Assembly: GCF_000238355.1 (NCBI RefSeq)
Contig: NZ_AHCA01000013.1
Location: 1 to 64,000, forward strand
Reading direction: 5' to 3'
Source of the DNA: Pseudoalteromonas haloplanktis ATCC 14393
Lineage (GTDB): Bacteria; Pseudomonadota; Gammaproteobacteria; Enterobacterales; Alteromonadaceae
Length of the DNA stretch: 64,000 nt
In this document: positions 46,704 through 57,371 of the stretch, piece after piece
How the letters are laid out: each line of letters starts with the position of its first letter
Position numbering within the stretch: position 1 is the stretch's first letter
Notes under the pieces: model-generated
The model's database searches: none
Seen by the model: only the letters and a program-made list of their open reading frames with translations
Told to the model about the DNA's origin: nothing
Made by a program: the position numbers and the translations under genes

Positions 46704-47888
46704 TTAACAATACTGCCCCGCTGCGAAGCCGCAGCTCCACGCGTACTGAAAATTGTACCCTCCTAACCAACCTGTTACGTCGGTTACTTCACCAATAAAG
46801 TACAGCCCTTGGGCTTTTTTAGCTTCGAAGGTTTTTGAGCTAAGTTCGTCGGTGTCTACCCCACCAAGTGTAACCTCGGCTGTGCGATAACCTTCTGTGC
46901 CATTTGGTTTAATTTTCCAGTTATGAATGTAATTAGCTAGCTCGTCAATTTGACTATGGGTAAGCTGGTTTACATTGCAGTCTGGGATGGCTTTGCTCTC
47001 GTGTAGTATTTCAATAAAGCGTTTAGGTAAAATAGTGGCAAGGCTATTTTTTAATGATTTTTGTGCTTGAGTTTCTCGCCATGTGGCTAATTGCGCTTTT
47101 AAATCAAGCTCTGGTAACAGGTTAATAGTCACCGCCTGCCCTGCGCGCCAAAACGAGCTAATTTGTAAAATAGCGGGGCCTGATAAACCACGGTGAGTAA
47201 ACAAGATATTTTCTTTAAAGCGGGTGCCGTCTTCACTGCTGACAATGCATGGAATACTAATACCTGATAGCCCTTCAAAGCGGTCTTTGTCATGTTGATG
47301 CAAAGTAAAAGGCACCAGAGCTGCCATGGTCGGTAATACTTTTAAGCCAAATTGCTCTGCAATTTTATAGCCTATGGGTGTTGCGCCTAGTTTTGGCATA
47401 GTTAAACCACCCGCTGCAACTACGAGTGATTCACAACGGAATTCCCCTTGCTCTGTGCTCACAAGGTAACCCGCATCCGTTTTTTCAACACGCAACACTT
47501 CATTGCGCAGCGCAATGTTAACGCCGGCCCATTCACATTCGGTAAGTAAAATATCAACAATATCCTGCGCGCTGTTATCGCAAAATAATTGCCCGAGGGT
47601 CTTATGGTGATATGCCAAACCGTGTCTGTCCACCAGCTCAATAAAATCATGCTGTGTATAGCGGCTCAAACAAGATTTAACAAAATGAGGATTACCACAT
47701 AAGTAGTTTTCTGGGCTGGCATTTTCGTTAGTAAAATTACAACGTCCACCGCCACTAATAAGAATTTTACGACCTGGCTTTTTGCCCATATCAAGCACTG
47801 TAACACTGCGGCCACGGTAACCTGCTTGCGCTGCACACATTAAACCTGCGGCACCAGCACCGATCACTATTACATCTACTTGGGTCAT
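46704..47888 (-). CDS. HI0933/YhiN-family flavoprotein
   Basis: The 394-aa flavoprotein has the N-terminal FAD motif VIGAGAAGLMCAAQAGYRG, then GRKILISGGGRCNFTN typical of the HI0933/BaiN family, a middle insertion and the C-terminal FIGEVTDVTGWLGGYNFQYA segment. It is a cytoplasmic oxidoreductase of unclear physiological substrate. Stand-alone on the minus strand. Confidence 0.92.
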   Translation of the reverse strand: MTQVDVIVIGAGAAGLMCAAQAGYRGRSVTVLDMGKKPGRKILISGGGRCNFTNENASPENYLCGNPHFVKSCLSRYTQHDFIELVDRHGLAYHHKTLGQLFCDNSAQDIVDILLTECEWAGVNIALRNEVLRVEKTDAGYLVSTEQGEFRCESLVVAAGGLTMPKLGATPIGYKIAEQFGLKVLPTMAALVPFTLHQHDKDRFEGLSGISIPCIVSSEDGTRFKENILFTHRGLSGPAILQISSFWRAGQAVTINLLPELDLKAQLATWRETQAQKSLKNSLATILPKRFIEILHESKAIPDCNVNQLTHSQIDELANYIHNWKIKPNGTEGYRTAEVTLGGVDTDELSSKTFEAKKAQGLYFIGEVTDVTGWLGGYNFQYAWSCGFAAGQYC

Positions 47889-48214
47889 TTGTTCATCTCA
47901 TCAGGAAATTTTTGCAATTGTAGCAAATTTAAAAGTACAAACTGAGTGGTATTTCACTATTTAATTATTAACAATAAAAAGTAAAAAATAAATGCCCCCT
48001 CATACTACCGCACAAACAAACCAATACTTTATAACTATCAAGACTGCATTGTAAGAATCATAAATGCGTATTTAGCCATATAAACATCCTGATATAACCA
48101 AAATAGAGACAGTCATAATAAAACGTTATTTTAACTATTTTAACAGATCATTTACCTTTGTTCCCCTTCTCGATAATCAATCGCGAAGTAAACCATTACA
48201 ATCTAGGGATCATT
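47889..48214. other. Divergent spacer before the S8 protease gene
   Basis: 326 bp, very A+T-rich, no gene. It must contain promoters for the flavoprotein and the protease; I see no clear -35/-10 pair or operator I would defend. Confidence 0.5.
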
Positions 48215-50338
48215 ATGACAACAACAACATTTAAAAAATGTGCGATAGCACTAACATTAGGCACGCTACTTGGTGCCACTACGAGTATGGCAAATCCAAG
48301 CCAAGCATTTATGCCATCAATGGCTGAAACAGCAGTAAAACTGCAAGGCCAAGACCCGCTAGGTACTCGCTTTATTATCAAATATAAAAGTAATAGCAGC
48401 GAAATGGCAACGCTTTCGGCAACTGAGATTAGCCCACAAATGATGAACAAAAAAGCACAGAGCTTTGTGAAGAACTTTACCAGCAAAAAGGGTAAAGTGA
48501 AGGCGAAATACGTTCGAGCTATGGCTTTAAGCAATCACCATGTAATGCGTGCAGAGAAAAAACTAAGTCCAAATGAAGCGCAAGAATATATGCAGGAAGT
48601 AATTGCATCTGGCAATGTTGAATACATTGAAATTGACCAAATGTTAAAGCCATTCGCCACCCCCAATGATCCTATGTATGCGGATCAATGGCATTACTAT
48701 GAGCAAGCTGGCGGTTTAAACCTGCCAACAGCATGGGATACTGCTACTGGTAGCGGTGTAACCGTTGCGGTGCTCGATACAGGTTACCGTCCACATATTG
48801 ATCTTAACGCCAATATTTTACCAGGCTACGATATGATCTCTGACACCTTTGTTGCTAATGATGGTGGCGCACGCGATAGTGATGCTCGCGATCCAGGTGA
48901 TGCGATCAGTGCTAACGAATGTGGTTATACTCATGGCGCACAAAGCTCTAGCTGGCACGGCACTCACGTGGCAGGTACAGTTGCTGCAGTAACAAATAAT
49001 GGCGAAGGTGTTGCCGGTGTTGCATACAACGCGAAAGTAGTACCAGTTCGGGTGCTTGGTAAATGCGGTGGTTTAACATCAGATATTGCTGACGGGATTA
49101 TTTGGGCATCAGGCGGCTCTGTATCTGGAGTGCCTGCAAATGCGAACCCTGCTGATGTTATCAACATGAGTTTAGGCGGTAGCGGTTCGTGTAGCTCAAC
49201 CACACAATCTGCTATTAACCAAGCGCGTAATAACGGCACAGTGATTGTAATTGCCGCAGGTAACGATAACGACAACGCTAACAACTACAACCCTGGTAAC
49301 TGTAGTGGCGTAGTAAATGTTGCTTCGGTTGGTCGTAATGGCGGTCGTGCTTATTATTCTAACTATGGTACATCTATCGATGTTGCAGCACCGGGTGGCG
49401 CGCAAAGCTTTGCGAATGACTCTGAGGGTGTGCTTTCAACTCATAACTCAGGCTCATCAAGCCCTTCAAATGATAGCTACCACTACTCACAAGGTACATC
49501 AATGGCAGCACCACACGTTGCTGGTGTTGCTGCATTAATTAAACAGGTTAAGCCAAGTGCAACGCCTGACGAAATTGAGAGCATCTTAAAGTCAACAACC
49601 CGTTCATTCCCAGCAACCTGTACTAACTGTGGTACTGGTATTGTTGATGCCGCCGCCGCTGTTGCTGCTGCTGGAGGAACAACACCGCCACCACCAACAG
49701 GTAATGAATTAGTTGATGGCCAAGCACTAACCAACCTAAGTGGTAGTGCAGGCAGTACTACATTCTATACGATGACCGTACCAAGTGGCGCTGCAAATGT
49801 TACTTTCACTATGAGTGGCGGTAGTGGCGATGCAGATATGTACGTACGTGCTGGCAGCGTGCCAACGTCATCAACTTATGATTGTCGTCCATATAAAAAT
49901 GGCAATAACGAAGAGTGCTCTATCAATAACCCAACAGCAGGAACATATCATGTCATGCTGAGCGGCTATTCAGCTTACGCAAATGTGAGTTTAGTCGGTA
50001 ATTTAACAACCTCAGGTGGTACAGGTAACCCACAAGCAGGTGGTGGTACGGTTGAAAATGTAGCAGCGAGTGCTGGTCAGTGGAAACACTACACTTTAGA
50101 TGTCCCAGCAGGTATGGCGAACTTTACCGTAACGACCTCTGGCGGCTCGGGTGATGCTGATTTATTCGTTAAATTTGGCAGCCAACCAACCAGCGCTAGT
50201 TATGATTGCCGCCCCTATAAAAATGGTAACGTTGAAACATGTACATTCAGTAATCCACAAGCGGGCACTTGGCATCTGAGTGTAAATGCATATAAAACCT
50301 TTGCTGGTTTAACGCTTGACGCGCAATATCAGCCGTAA
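48215..50338 (+). CDS. Secreted subtilisin-like (S8) serine protease with two PPC domains
   Basis: The 707-aa protein has a signal peptide (to about TTSMA-N), a propeptide of about 125 residues with inhibitor-I9 features, and an S8 catalytic domain with D188 (AVLDTGYRPH), H248 (SWHGTHVAG), N350 (AAGND) and S429 (GTSMAAPHVAG). A Pro-rich linker and two tandem bacterial pre-peptidase C-terminal domains follow, each with GSGDAD...YDCRPYKNGN. It is probably exported by type II secretion and feeds on extracellular protein; the PPC domains are usually trimmed. Start at 48215, with AGGGA 9 bp upstream. Confidence 0.95.
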   Translation: MTTTTFKKCAIALTLGTLLGATTSMANPSQAFMPSMAETAVKLQGQDPLGTRFIIKYKSNSSEMATLSATEISPQMMNKKAQSFVKNFTSKKGKVKAKYVRAMALSNHHVMRAEKKLSPNEAQEYMQEVIASGNVEYIEIDQMLKPFATPNDPMYADQWHYYEQAGGLNLPTAWDTATGSGVTVAVLDTGYRPHIDLNANILPGYDMISDTFVANDGGARDSDARDPGDAISANECGYTHGAQSSSWHGTHVAGTVAAVTNNGEGVAGVAYNAKVVPVRVLGKCGGLTSDIADGIIWASGGSVSGVPANANPADVINMSLGGSGSCSSTTQSAINQARNNGTVIVIAAGNDNDNANNYNPGNCSGVVNVASVGRNGGRAYYSNYGTSIDVAAPGGAQSFANDSEGVLSTHNSGSSSPSNDSYHYSQGTSMAAPHVAGVAALIKQVKPSATPDEIESILKSTTRSFPATCTNCGTGIVDAAAAVAAAGGTTPPPPTGNELVDGQALTNLSGSAGSTTFYTMTVPSGAANVTFTMSGGSGDADMYVRAGSVPTSSTYDCRPYKNGNNEECSINNPTAGTYHVMLSGYSAYANVSLVGNLTTSGGTGNPQAGGGTVENVAASAGQWKHYTLDVPAGMANFTVTTSGGSGDADLFVKFGSQPTSASYDCRPYKNGNVETCTFSNPQAGTWHLSVNAYKTFAGLTLDAQYQP

Positions 50339-50346
50339 GCAATAAA

Positions 50347-50377
50347 AATGCGAGTTTCAATATTATTGACACTCGCA
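50347..50377 (+). terminator. Inverted repeat after the protease gene
   Basis: ATGCGAGT (50348-50355) and ACTCGCAT (50370-50377) pair around a 14-nt A+T-rich loop and are followed by CTTATT. It is an auxiliary terminator ahead of the stronger one at 50410. Confidence 0.55.
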
Positions 50378-50409
50378 TCTTATTCAACCAGTTTCCCCTG
50401 GTGATTTTT

Positions 50410-50434
50410 AGCCGAGCTTTGCTCGGCTTTTTTA
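50410..50434 (+). terminator. Rho-independent terminator of the protease gene
   Basis: AGCCGAGC-TTT-GCTCGGCT followed by seven T on the plus strand. On the minus strand the flank is A-rich, so it serves mainly the protease transcript. Confidence 0.88.
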
Positions 50435-50908
50435 TTATAACTGTGCTAACACGGCTTCTGCACGGCTGACTACAAATTCTTTGTCTTTTTCAACAAACAA
50501 ACCAGTAACAGTTTGATCTTCAACAATCATCGCATAACGGGTTGAACGAACACCACCAAAACCAGCAGTGTCTTTGTCTAAACCAAGTGCTTTGGTAAAA
50601 CTTGCATCACCATCTGCTAGCATTTGAATATGCTCGGCATTGTGTGCTTCACCCCACGCTTTCATAACAAAGGCATCATTCACTGATACGCAGTAAATAG
50701 CGTCGACACCTTTCGCTTTTATTTTATCTGCAAGCGTAATAAATTCAGGCAAATGTGCATTTGAACAGGTTGGTGTAAATGCCCCTGGAACGGCAAATAG
50801 CACCACTTTTTTAGCCGCGAATAAATCGTCATTAGTCAGTGTTTGCATACCCTCGTCGGTTAATTGCGTAAGACTAATTGCTGGTAATACTTGGCCTTGA
50901 GAAATCAT
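50435..50908 (-). CDS. Peroxiredoxin (Prx5 type)
   Basis: The 157-aa thioredoxin-fold protein has the peroxidatic Cys48 in PGAFTPTCSNAHLP, the Prx5/AhpE-like motif. It lacks a fused glutaredoxin domain, so reduction needs a separate glutaredoxin/GSH or thioredoxin. It removes hydrogen peroxide and alkyl peroxides in the cytoplasm. Confidence 0.93.
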   Translation of the reverse strand: MISQGQVLPAISLTQLTDEGMQTLTNDDLFAAKKVVLFAVPGAFTPTCSNAHLPEFITLADKIKAKGVDAIYCVSVNDAFVMKAWGEAHNAEHIQMLADGDASFTKALGLDKDTAGFGGVRSTRYAMIVEDQTVTGLFVEKDKEFVVSRAEAVLAQL

Positions 50909-51006
50909 AATATTTCCTTTTAAAGTAATAGGTTCTGAACGCCTTCAAAATAGCACAAAAGTGCCTACTACCCTAACACCTAAAAACGAGTAGCTTGCAA
51001 CCAAAG

Positions 51007-52932
51007 TTACAACCCCAAACTACTACGAATTGTGTGCATTTGCTGCTGTAAACGTTGGTGAATATCAGCCACTAGTAGGCTTGACTCACTCACTTGGCCT
51101 TTCATGCTTTGCATTGACTGGCTAAAATTATCCAACAATGCATTTTGTTGTTTTGCTAACTCCATTGCTTCAAACGCGACTTTATTAGCGTCTTGGGCGT
51201 TATCGGCGACCCCTTCTGAATTACGTTTTAGTTCTTGCGCATTCTTAGTCTGTAATTGAGCGTCATCGGCCAGTGCTGATATTTGCGTTGATACCATGGT
51301 TGAATTTTCACTCAAGAGGTTTAGCTGGCTATTAATATCACTCAGTGAACCTTGGGTTTGACGAGCCAACTTACGTACTTCATCCGCTACCACAGCAAAA
51401 CCACGGCCATGCTCTCCAGCACGAGCAGATTCAATTGCCGCATTGAGCGCCAATAAATTGGTTTGATCAGCAATATTGCGGATCATCTCAATAACTTGTC
51501 CAACATCTTGTACGCCGCTGAGTAGTTCTTGTAGGCTATGTAAACCTTGATCGACACGTTGTTGCGTATTCGAACTAGCACTTAACATATTCTGTGCAAA
51601 GCCTAAGCTTTGCTCCATTGCTGAAAAGGTGTGCTTCGCGTTATCTGCTACTTTGCCGTTTATATCATTAACTTGTTCACCAATATGTTGAATATCCGTT
51701 AGTAACCCTTGGTTTTGCTCCACTTGATGGTGACTGGCATCAGTTTGCTCACTTATTGTTTGTAAGTGCTCGCTCATCTCTTGCATAAAGTCATTAATCA
51801 CCTTTAGCATTTGTGCCCGCTCATCTGCCTCGAGGCGCTGGCGCTCAATTAACTGATTGAAGTAATGAGCAATTTCACCCACTTCCGTTTTTGGGTTTTT
51901 ACTTTCTATATTTTTTAACTCATTACTTTCAATTAAAAATGCAAACCCATCCCGTAACTGGCGAAGTGGTGCTAATACTTGATTTCGCTGTACAAAATAA
52001 ACCCCAATAGCTAATACCACTAACATGCTAATAGCAATACAAAACACCACTAGCACTTGCTGTTTTAACGTACCTTGTTGAATTTTAAGTTGTTGCTCGG
52101 CGTTAATAACCGTCTCAGAAAGCGTGCTAATTTGTTTGCGCATGGCTTGCATACCAATTTGACGTTGCTGAGCTTGTGCAATGGTATTTTCTAAATCACG
52201 TGGATAACGGTTTGGCCAACTGCTTAGTTCGGCTTTAATTTCGTCAGCTAAATCTTCGGCTTCTTCATCAAAAAATAAACTATCTTCTTCAACTTCACTC
52301 ATCACGCCTAAGTTTTCAAGCTCATCTATCTGCTGCGCTAATCGATTTAAGTTAGTAATACTTTGCTGCAAATTAGCTTGCGTATCTTGATCAAAGCTCA
52401 GCAATAATTGATATGTAAATAACGACAAATTAGTCACTTCACGATAGTAATCACTAGCAAGCTGATAATAATCAAGCGCATGTATATTTTGTTGCGCAGC
52501 TTTATTGGCATAACCAATTAAAGAAGACGCGGAGCCCGCCATTTGCCTAAGCGCGTTATCCAGTAATGCAGTTTCATTACCGGAAAGTTTACCCAACGCA
52601 CGATATTTACCGTTTATTTCCGTATCTAGCTGAGTTAATTGCGTATCCAACTGCTGCTTTAAGTCACTAGGTAAAATAGCCAGCTGAGTGCTTTTTACTT
52701 GGCTAATTAAATCTGACGCTTGCCCTAAATACAGACTATCGCCCTGAGCTAAATAATCTTCAAGTAAGCCTTTTAAATCGACGAGTATTTTATTTTTTAA
52801 TTGATTATAAGAATGGTCTTGCTGTTCAAGTTTAACTAATGTTTGACTTGCCCAGAACAGAGTGCCGCCTAATAGCAGGCTGGCTAATGCCAACAATATA
52901 GCTAATAGCCGAGTAAATGATGACACGCGCAT
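51007..52932 (-). CDS. Methyl-accepting chemotaxis protein
   Basis: The 641-aa protein has an N-terminal transmembrane helix ([19 protein letters not shown]), a helical periplasmic sensor of about 260 residues with acidic and Gln-rich stretches, a second helix ([21 protein letters not shown]), a HAMP domain and a signalling hairpin with [20 protein letters not shown] and [18 protein letters not shown]. It transmits ligand sensing to CheA/CheW; the ligand is unknown. Start at 52932; the TTG three codons earlier is too close to AGGAA. Confidence 0.94.
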   Translation of the reverse strand: MRVSSFTRLLAILLALASLLLGGTLFWASQTLVKLEQQDHSYNQLKNKILVDLKGLLEDYLAQGDSLYLGQASDLISQVKSTQLAILPSDLKQQLDTQLTQLDTEINGKYRALGKLSGNETALLDNALRQMAGSASSLIGYANKAAQQNIHALDYYQLASDYYREVTNLSLFTYQLLLSFDQDTQANLQQSITNLNRLAQQIDELENLGVMSEVEEDSLFFDEEAEDLADEIKAELSSWPNRYPRDLENTIAQAQQRQIGMQAMRKQISTLSETVINAEQQLKIQQGTLKQQVLVVFCIAISMLVVLAIGVYFVQRNQVLAPLRQLRDGFAFLIESNELKNIESKNPKTEVGEIAHYFNQLIERQRLEADERAQMLKVINDFMQEMSEHLQTISEQTDASHHQVEQNQGLLTDIQHIGEQVNDINGKVADNAKHTFSAMEQSLGFAQNMLSASSNTQQRVDQGLHSLQELLSGVQDVGQVIEMIRNIADQTNLLALNAAIESARAGEHGRGFAVVADEVRKLARQTQGSLSDINSQLNLLSENSTMVSTQISALADDAQLQTKNAQELKRNSEGVADNAQDANKVAFEAMELAKQQNALLDNFSQSMQSMKGQVSESSLLVADIHQRLQQQMHTIRSSLGL

Positions 52933-53052
52933 GAAATTCAATTCCTCTAAATAACTGCGCGTACACTATTAACTATTTATGACAATTTAATGAAAAGCCG
53001 CATTAAACACTGATGGTTAATGAGATTAAATTTAAAATATACGAATAAAGGA

Positions 53053-53808
53053 CTACACCATTGCCGCTTTTACGTATACATCGAATCTGTTTTTCTTGGT
53101 TTTGATTTGCATGCTTGGAGCTTTATTATTTAAAAACGGTGCGTAGTCGGGGCGCTTAACAACAACTCGTTTACTGGCAAGTGGATAGGCAAATTCAAGT
53201 AAATCATCGGCATCGTTATCTGCGCCGACTAAATCCTGGAACACCCGCATTTCTTTTTTAACCAGTGCTGATTTTTCACGATGGGGGAACATAGGGTCAA
53301 GGTAAACCACATCTGGCATACTCTCACATTGTGCAAGTAAGGTATGACTAGAGCCAAATACTAAGCTCATGTTTTGCTTCATCCACGAGCCAATTTCAAT
53401 ATCATTATAAGCACGTTGTAAGCCATCATAAAGCAATGCGGCTACAACAGGATGGCGTTCATGTAAAATCACCTTACAACCCAGTGATGCCAAAACAAAG
53501 CCATCACGGCCAAGGCCTGCTGTGGCATCGAGCACAACCGGCGTTGCGCCTTTATTTAAGCCTACCGCTTTGGCGATAGATTGCCCTTTACCGCCCCCAA
53601 ATTTACGACGATGAGCAACAGCCCCCGTCACAAAATCAACACTGATAGCGCCAAGCTTTGGTTCATCGGTTTTACGCAGACTGAGCCCTTGATCATCATA
53701 ATGTAATGAAAAGCCAGCCGTGTTTGCCGCCCATTCAACTAGCCCAAAACGCTGCTCGATTTCATTGAGATAAGGACGTACTTCTTTAAAAGGACACTGT
53801 ATAACCAA
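53053..53808 (-). CDS. rsmJ: RsmJ, 16S rRNA guanine-N2 methyltransferase
   Basis: The protein of about 251 aa has the SAM-binding motif [20 protein letters not shown] and [20 protein letters not shown], with NPP/DPMFP-type catalytic loop. RsmJ/YhiQ methylates G1516 of 16S rRNA. No ATG starts this frame; TTG at 53808, six bases from GGAG, gives nearly the E. coli length. A second TTG at 53847 would add 13 residues without a ribosome site. Confidence 0.92.
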   Translation of the reverse strand: MVIQCPFKEVRPYLNEIEQRFGLVEWAANTAGFSLHYDDQGLSLRKTDEPKLGAISVDFVTGAVAHRRKFGGGKGQSIAKAVGLNKGATPVVLDATAGLGRDGFVLASLGCKVILHERHPVVAALLYDGLQRAYNDIEIGSWMKQNMSLVFGSSHTLLAQCESMPDVVYLDPMFPHREKSALVKKEMRVFQDLVGADNDADDLLEFAYPLASKRVVVKRPDYAPFLNNKAPSMQIKTKKNRFDVYVKAAMV

Positions 53809-53865
53809 AATAAACTCCGACCGTAAATAGCCCGCGAAGTATATCAACTGCTCAGCGTCATAGCA

Positions 53866-55044
53866 CTAAAATAGCTCAATATCGGTTTGTGATGTAACGT
53901 CTTGAGTGTGTTCGGGGCTAGCAATTTTACTTAAACTGTCGATCAACTCACTACGCGAATCAATAATATGATTAAGCTGATGTTCAATAAAAGTTAAATC
54001 ATCATTCAAGGTAGCTAACTGTAACTGCGTTTGCTCTAACTGCGCTATGTGTGATGCTAATGCCTGATCATCGGCAGCGCAGCTTTGTTGCAACAGTATG
54101 CGTAACTCTGCTAGCTGGGCTGCCAATACTGCGACTGTGCTTTCACGCGCTTCACTGCTGCCAAACAGTTGCGAGGCAAGCTCATTAAAGGCATTACCCA
54201 CAGTGTGTGCTTGGGCTAGCGCTTTTTCGTTTACTTCCATATCTTGAATTTTCGCGTTAGTGACTTCCAAAATATGCGGGAATAAATCTTTATAACGGCC
54301 ATACAGTGCCACATCATCAAGGGGCATGTTTTTAATTAAAATAGACACTTTAGGGTAATTAATTATCGTGCGGCTGCTAAAGTCAACAAACCGGTTTGAA
54401 TAACGGTGCTTTTCTAGCAGCTCTTGCTCTAATGGGCAAACGCCGCCATCATCAGTACACACCACTCCCACATCTTGATACCAAAAAGCCACCACCACAT
54501 CGAGGTTTAACGGCCGGAAAAACTCAAAAAAATAGCTCGATAATGATTGCAGATCATGCGCGTGATACGTTTGCCCAACATATCGCATGATACGGCCCAT
54601 ATCGCCTGAATCTGTCATAGCTATTTCAGCGGTGATCTGCGCTCGCTCAACATCATTTTTTAACTTTATTGAATGCTGGCGGTACTGGTATAACACCCTA
54701 ATGCGTGCCATTAATTCTTCGGCATTAAAGGGTTTAACAATGTAATCTGCGGCCCCTGCGTTATAGCCTTTAACGCGCTCTGGTAACTCACTCTTGCCAG
54801 ATAAAAACATTACGGGGATGTCTTTAGTCTGCTCATTATTTTTAAGTTCAGTACATACTTGATAACCGCTTTTCCCGGGCATTTCTACATCCAGTAAAAT
54901 AATGTCGGGATTATATTTTAGTGCTTGTCTGAGTCCATCATCACCATTTTTAGCATGTATTAGCTGACAAAAACCTGCTAATGATTCTTCAATTACATGG
55001 TGAACGTACTTATCGTCATCAATCGCCAGTACCAGTTTTGTCAT
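53866..55044 (-). CDS. Response regulator with receiver domain and uncharacterised C-terminal region
   Basis: In this 392-aa protein, residues 1-120 are a CheY-like receiver: acidic pocket D9-D10-D11, phosphorylated D52 in LLDVEMPGKSG and K104 in YIVKPF. Residues 130-290 are a conserved-looking region of no named output domain (VVAFWYQDVGVV, FVDFSSRTIINYPKVSI). The end is a coiled coil (about 305-375). No DNA-binding, GGDEF or kinase motif. It likely works through protein contact, perhaps with the neighbouring chemotaxis receptor's pathway. No histidine kinase gene is adjacent. Confidence 0.88.
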   Translation of the reverse strand: MTKLVLAIDDDKYVHHVIEESLAGFCQLIHAKNGDDGLRQALKYNPDIILLDVEMPGKSGYQVCTELKNNEQTKDIPVMFLSGKSELPERVKGYNAGAADYIVKPFNAEELMARIRVLYQYRQHSIKLKNDVERAQITAEIAMTDSGDMGRIMRYVGQTYHAHDLQSLSSYFFEFFRPLNLDVVVAFWYQDVGVVCTDDGGVCPLEQELLEKHRYSNRFVDFSSRTIINYPKVSILIKNMPLDDVALYGRYKDLFPHILEVTNAKIQDMEVNEKALAQAHTVGNAFNELASQLFGSSEARESTVAVLAAQLAELRILLQQSCAADDQALASHIAQLEQTQLQLATLNDDLTFIEHQLNHIIDSRSELIDSLSKIASPEHTQDVTSQTDIELF

Positions 55045-55144
55045 GCCCCATTCCTTTTTATTAATTACTTAAAAAGCATAGTACGGAGCTATTATTTTGC
55101 GACAATTTATTAGAATTCATCATCACACAGGTTAAATTAAACAA

Positions 55145-55169
55145 TAAAAAAGCGCCAAACGGCGCTTTT
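55145..55169 (-). terminator. Terminator of prlC
   Basis: AAAAGCGCC and GGCGCTTTT with a 4-nt loop; on the minus strand it is followed by T6. It lies 25 bp beyond the prlC stop. Confidence 0.88.
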
Positions 55170-55193
55170 AAAACAACTTAATGTACATAGTGC

Positions 55194-57245
55194 TTATGCT
55201 GCTATACCACTGTGGCGCAGTAATGCCTCAACACTTGGCTCGCGGCCACGGAAGTTCTTAAATAATTCCATTGGCTCTTCACTGCCGCCTTTTTCTAAAA
55301 TATGTTGCATAAAGGCTTGGCCCGTTTCTGGGTTAAAAATACCTTCTTCTTCAAATTTAGAAAATGCATCAGCTGAAAGCACTTCAGCCCATTTATACGA
55401 GTAATAACCGGCGCTATAGCCACCAGCAAAAATATGGCTAAAACCATGTTGAAAACGGTTAAACTCCGGTGGCTTAACAACAGAGGTGTGGCTACGCACT
55501 TCGTCTAAGCGCGCTTGAATTTGGCATTCTTCACCCGCTTGGTAATCATTATGAATTCTAAAATCAAACAATGAGAATTCAATTTGACGTAACATTTGCA
55601 TGCCTGAATTATAGTTTTTAGCTGCTAATAGCTTATCCAATAACTCTTTAGGTAATGGCTCGCCCGTCTCAAAATGACCGGAAATAAAATTAAGCGCTTC
55701 TTCTTCATAACACCAGTTTTCTAAAAATTGACTTGGTAGCTCAACAGCATCCCAGGCAACACCATTAATACCAGCAACCGGTGCCGCTTCAACTTGCGTT
55801 AGCATGTGATGAATACCATGGCCAAACTCATGGAATAAGGTTGTTACTTCGTTATGCGTAAACAATGCAGGCTTATCGCCAACCGCTTTATTAAAGTTAC
55901 ACACTAAATAGGCTACAGGAGTTTGCAACTCGCCGTTCGCACGAACTTTGCGGCCCATACAATCATCCATCCACGCACCACCACGCTTGTGATCGCGTGC
56001 ATATAAGTCTAGGTAAAAACGACCACGCAAGGTATTGCTGTTATCGTAGATTTCAAAGAAGCGTACATCTTTATGATAACTGTCAAAGTCTTTTACTTCT
56101 TTTACGGTAATACCGAATAAACGATTTACTGTTTCAAACAAGCCGCTTAGCACTTTATCTGCTGGGAAATACGGACGCAGTACTTCGTCTGATATTGAGT
56201 ATTTCTCTTGCTTTAGCTTTTCGCCATAATAGCCATAGTCCCACGCAGCAAGCTCGTCAATACCATGCTTATCTTTAGCATAAGCTTGTAACTCAGCGAG
56301 TTCTTGCTCTGCTTGCGGCTTAGATTTAGCGGCTAAGTCTTCTAAGAATGAGAATACCTGCTCAGGTGTTTCAGCCATTTTAGTTGCCAGTGATTTTTCA
56401 GCGTAGCTGGCAAAACCTAACAATTGAGCTAACTCATGGCGTAGCGCCAGTTCTTCACTCATAATTGCTGAGTTATCAAATTCACCCGCGTTAGGACCTT
56501 GATCAGACGCACGGGTGACAAATGCCGTATACGTTTCTTCCCGTAACTCGCGGTTATCTGCATAAGTCATAATTGGCAAGTACGATGGGAAATCTAACGT
56601 GAACACCCAACCATCTAATTCTTTACTTGCAGCAGTATCTGCCGCCAGCGCTAATGCCGATTCAGGTAAACCCGCAAGTTCACTTTCATTGGTAATGTGT
56701 TTTTGCCAAGCCAAGGTGGCATCCATTACATTATTACCAAACTTTGCAGCCAGCTCAGATAAACGCGCACTAATTTCGCCATAACGTTTTTGCTGCTCTG
56801 GTGCCAAGGCAATACCTGAAAGCTCAAAATCGCGCAGTGCATTGGTGATCGTTTTTTGCTCTGCTGCGCTTAAGGTTTTAAATTCATCGCTATTATGCAA
56901 CGCATTATACGCTTCATACAGACCTTGATGCTGACCAACATAAGTTGAATACTCAGAGATAAGCGGTAAACACTGTTCATAGGCTTCGCGTAGCTCATCA
57001 GAGTTTACCACTGAGTTCATGTGCGATACGGGAGAGAACATACGTGATAACTTATCATCCACTTCTTCAAGCGGTAACACTAAGTCTTGCCAAGTGAACG
57101 ATTTATTAGCCAACACTTCATCTATTTTTGCACGGCACTCACTGATGCCCGCTTTGAGCGCTGGCACAACATGCTCAGGCTTGATTTTAGAAAATGGCGG
57201 TAAGCCTTCAAGGCCTATTAGTGGGTTATTTTGTAAATCGCTCAT
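55194..57245 (-). CDS. prlC: Oligopeptidase A (M3 metallopeptidase)
   Basis: The 683-aa protein has the M3 zinc motif HEFGH (472-476) and a downstream Glu ligand region (NGVAWDAVELPSQFLENW). It breaks down oligopeptides and cleaved signal peptides in the cytoplasm. The ATG at 57245 (MSDLQNNPLIGLEGLPPF) has GAGAG upstream and matches family starts better than the ATG at 57257. Divergent from gor. Confidence 0.96.
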   Translation of the reverse strand: MSDLQNNPLIGLEGLPPFSKIKPEHVVPALKAGISECRAKIDEVLANKSFTWQDLVLPLEEVDDKLSRMFSPVSHMNSVVNSDELREAYEQCLPLISEYSTYVGQHQGLYEAYNALHNSDEFKTLSAAEQKTITNALRDFELSGIALAPEQQKRYGEISARLSELAAKFGNNVMDATLAWQKHITNESELAGLPESALALAADTAASKELDGWVFTLDFPSYLPIMTYADNRELREETYTAFVTRASDQGPNAGEFDNSAIMSEELALRHELAQLLGFASYAEKSLATKMAETPEQVFSFLEDLAAKSKPQAEQELAELQAYAKDKHGIDELAAWDYGYYGEKLKQEKYSISDEVLRPYFPADKVLSGLFETVNRLFGITVKEVKDFDSYHKDVRFFEIYDNSNTLRGRFYLDLYARDHKRGGAWMDDCMGRKVRANGELQTPVAYLVCNFNKAVGDKPALFTHNEVTTLFHEFGHGIHHMLTQVEAAPVAGINGVAWDAVELPSQFLENWCYEEEALNFISGHFETGEPLPKELLDKLLAAKNYNSGMQMLRQIEFSLFDFRIHNDYQAGEECQIQARLDEVRSHTSVVKPPEFNRFQHGFSHIFAGGYSAGYYSYKWAEVLSADAFSKFEEEGIFNPETGQAFMQHILEKGGSEEPMELFKNFRGREPSVEALLRHSGIAA

Positions 57246-57371
57246 GTTAGCTCTCAAGTCGTTTCGAATATGATTTTTAAGTTGGGGCGTATCTGTTGAA
57301 ATACAAGGGGCTTTTAACAGGTCTTGCTTATGCTATTATCAAACCAATTGATTTATTTTTGAGGAATAACT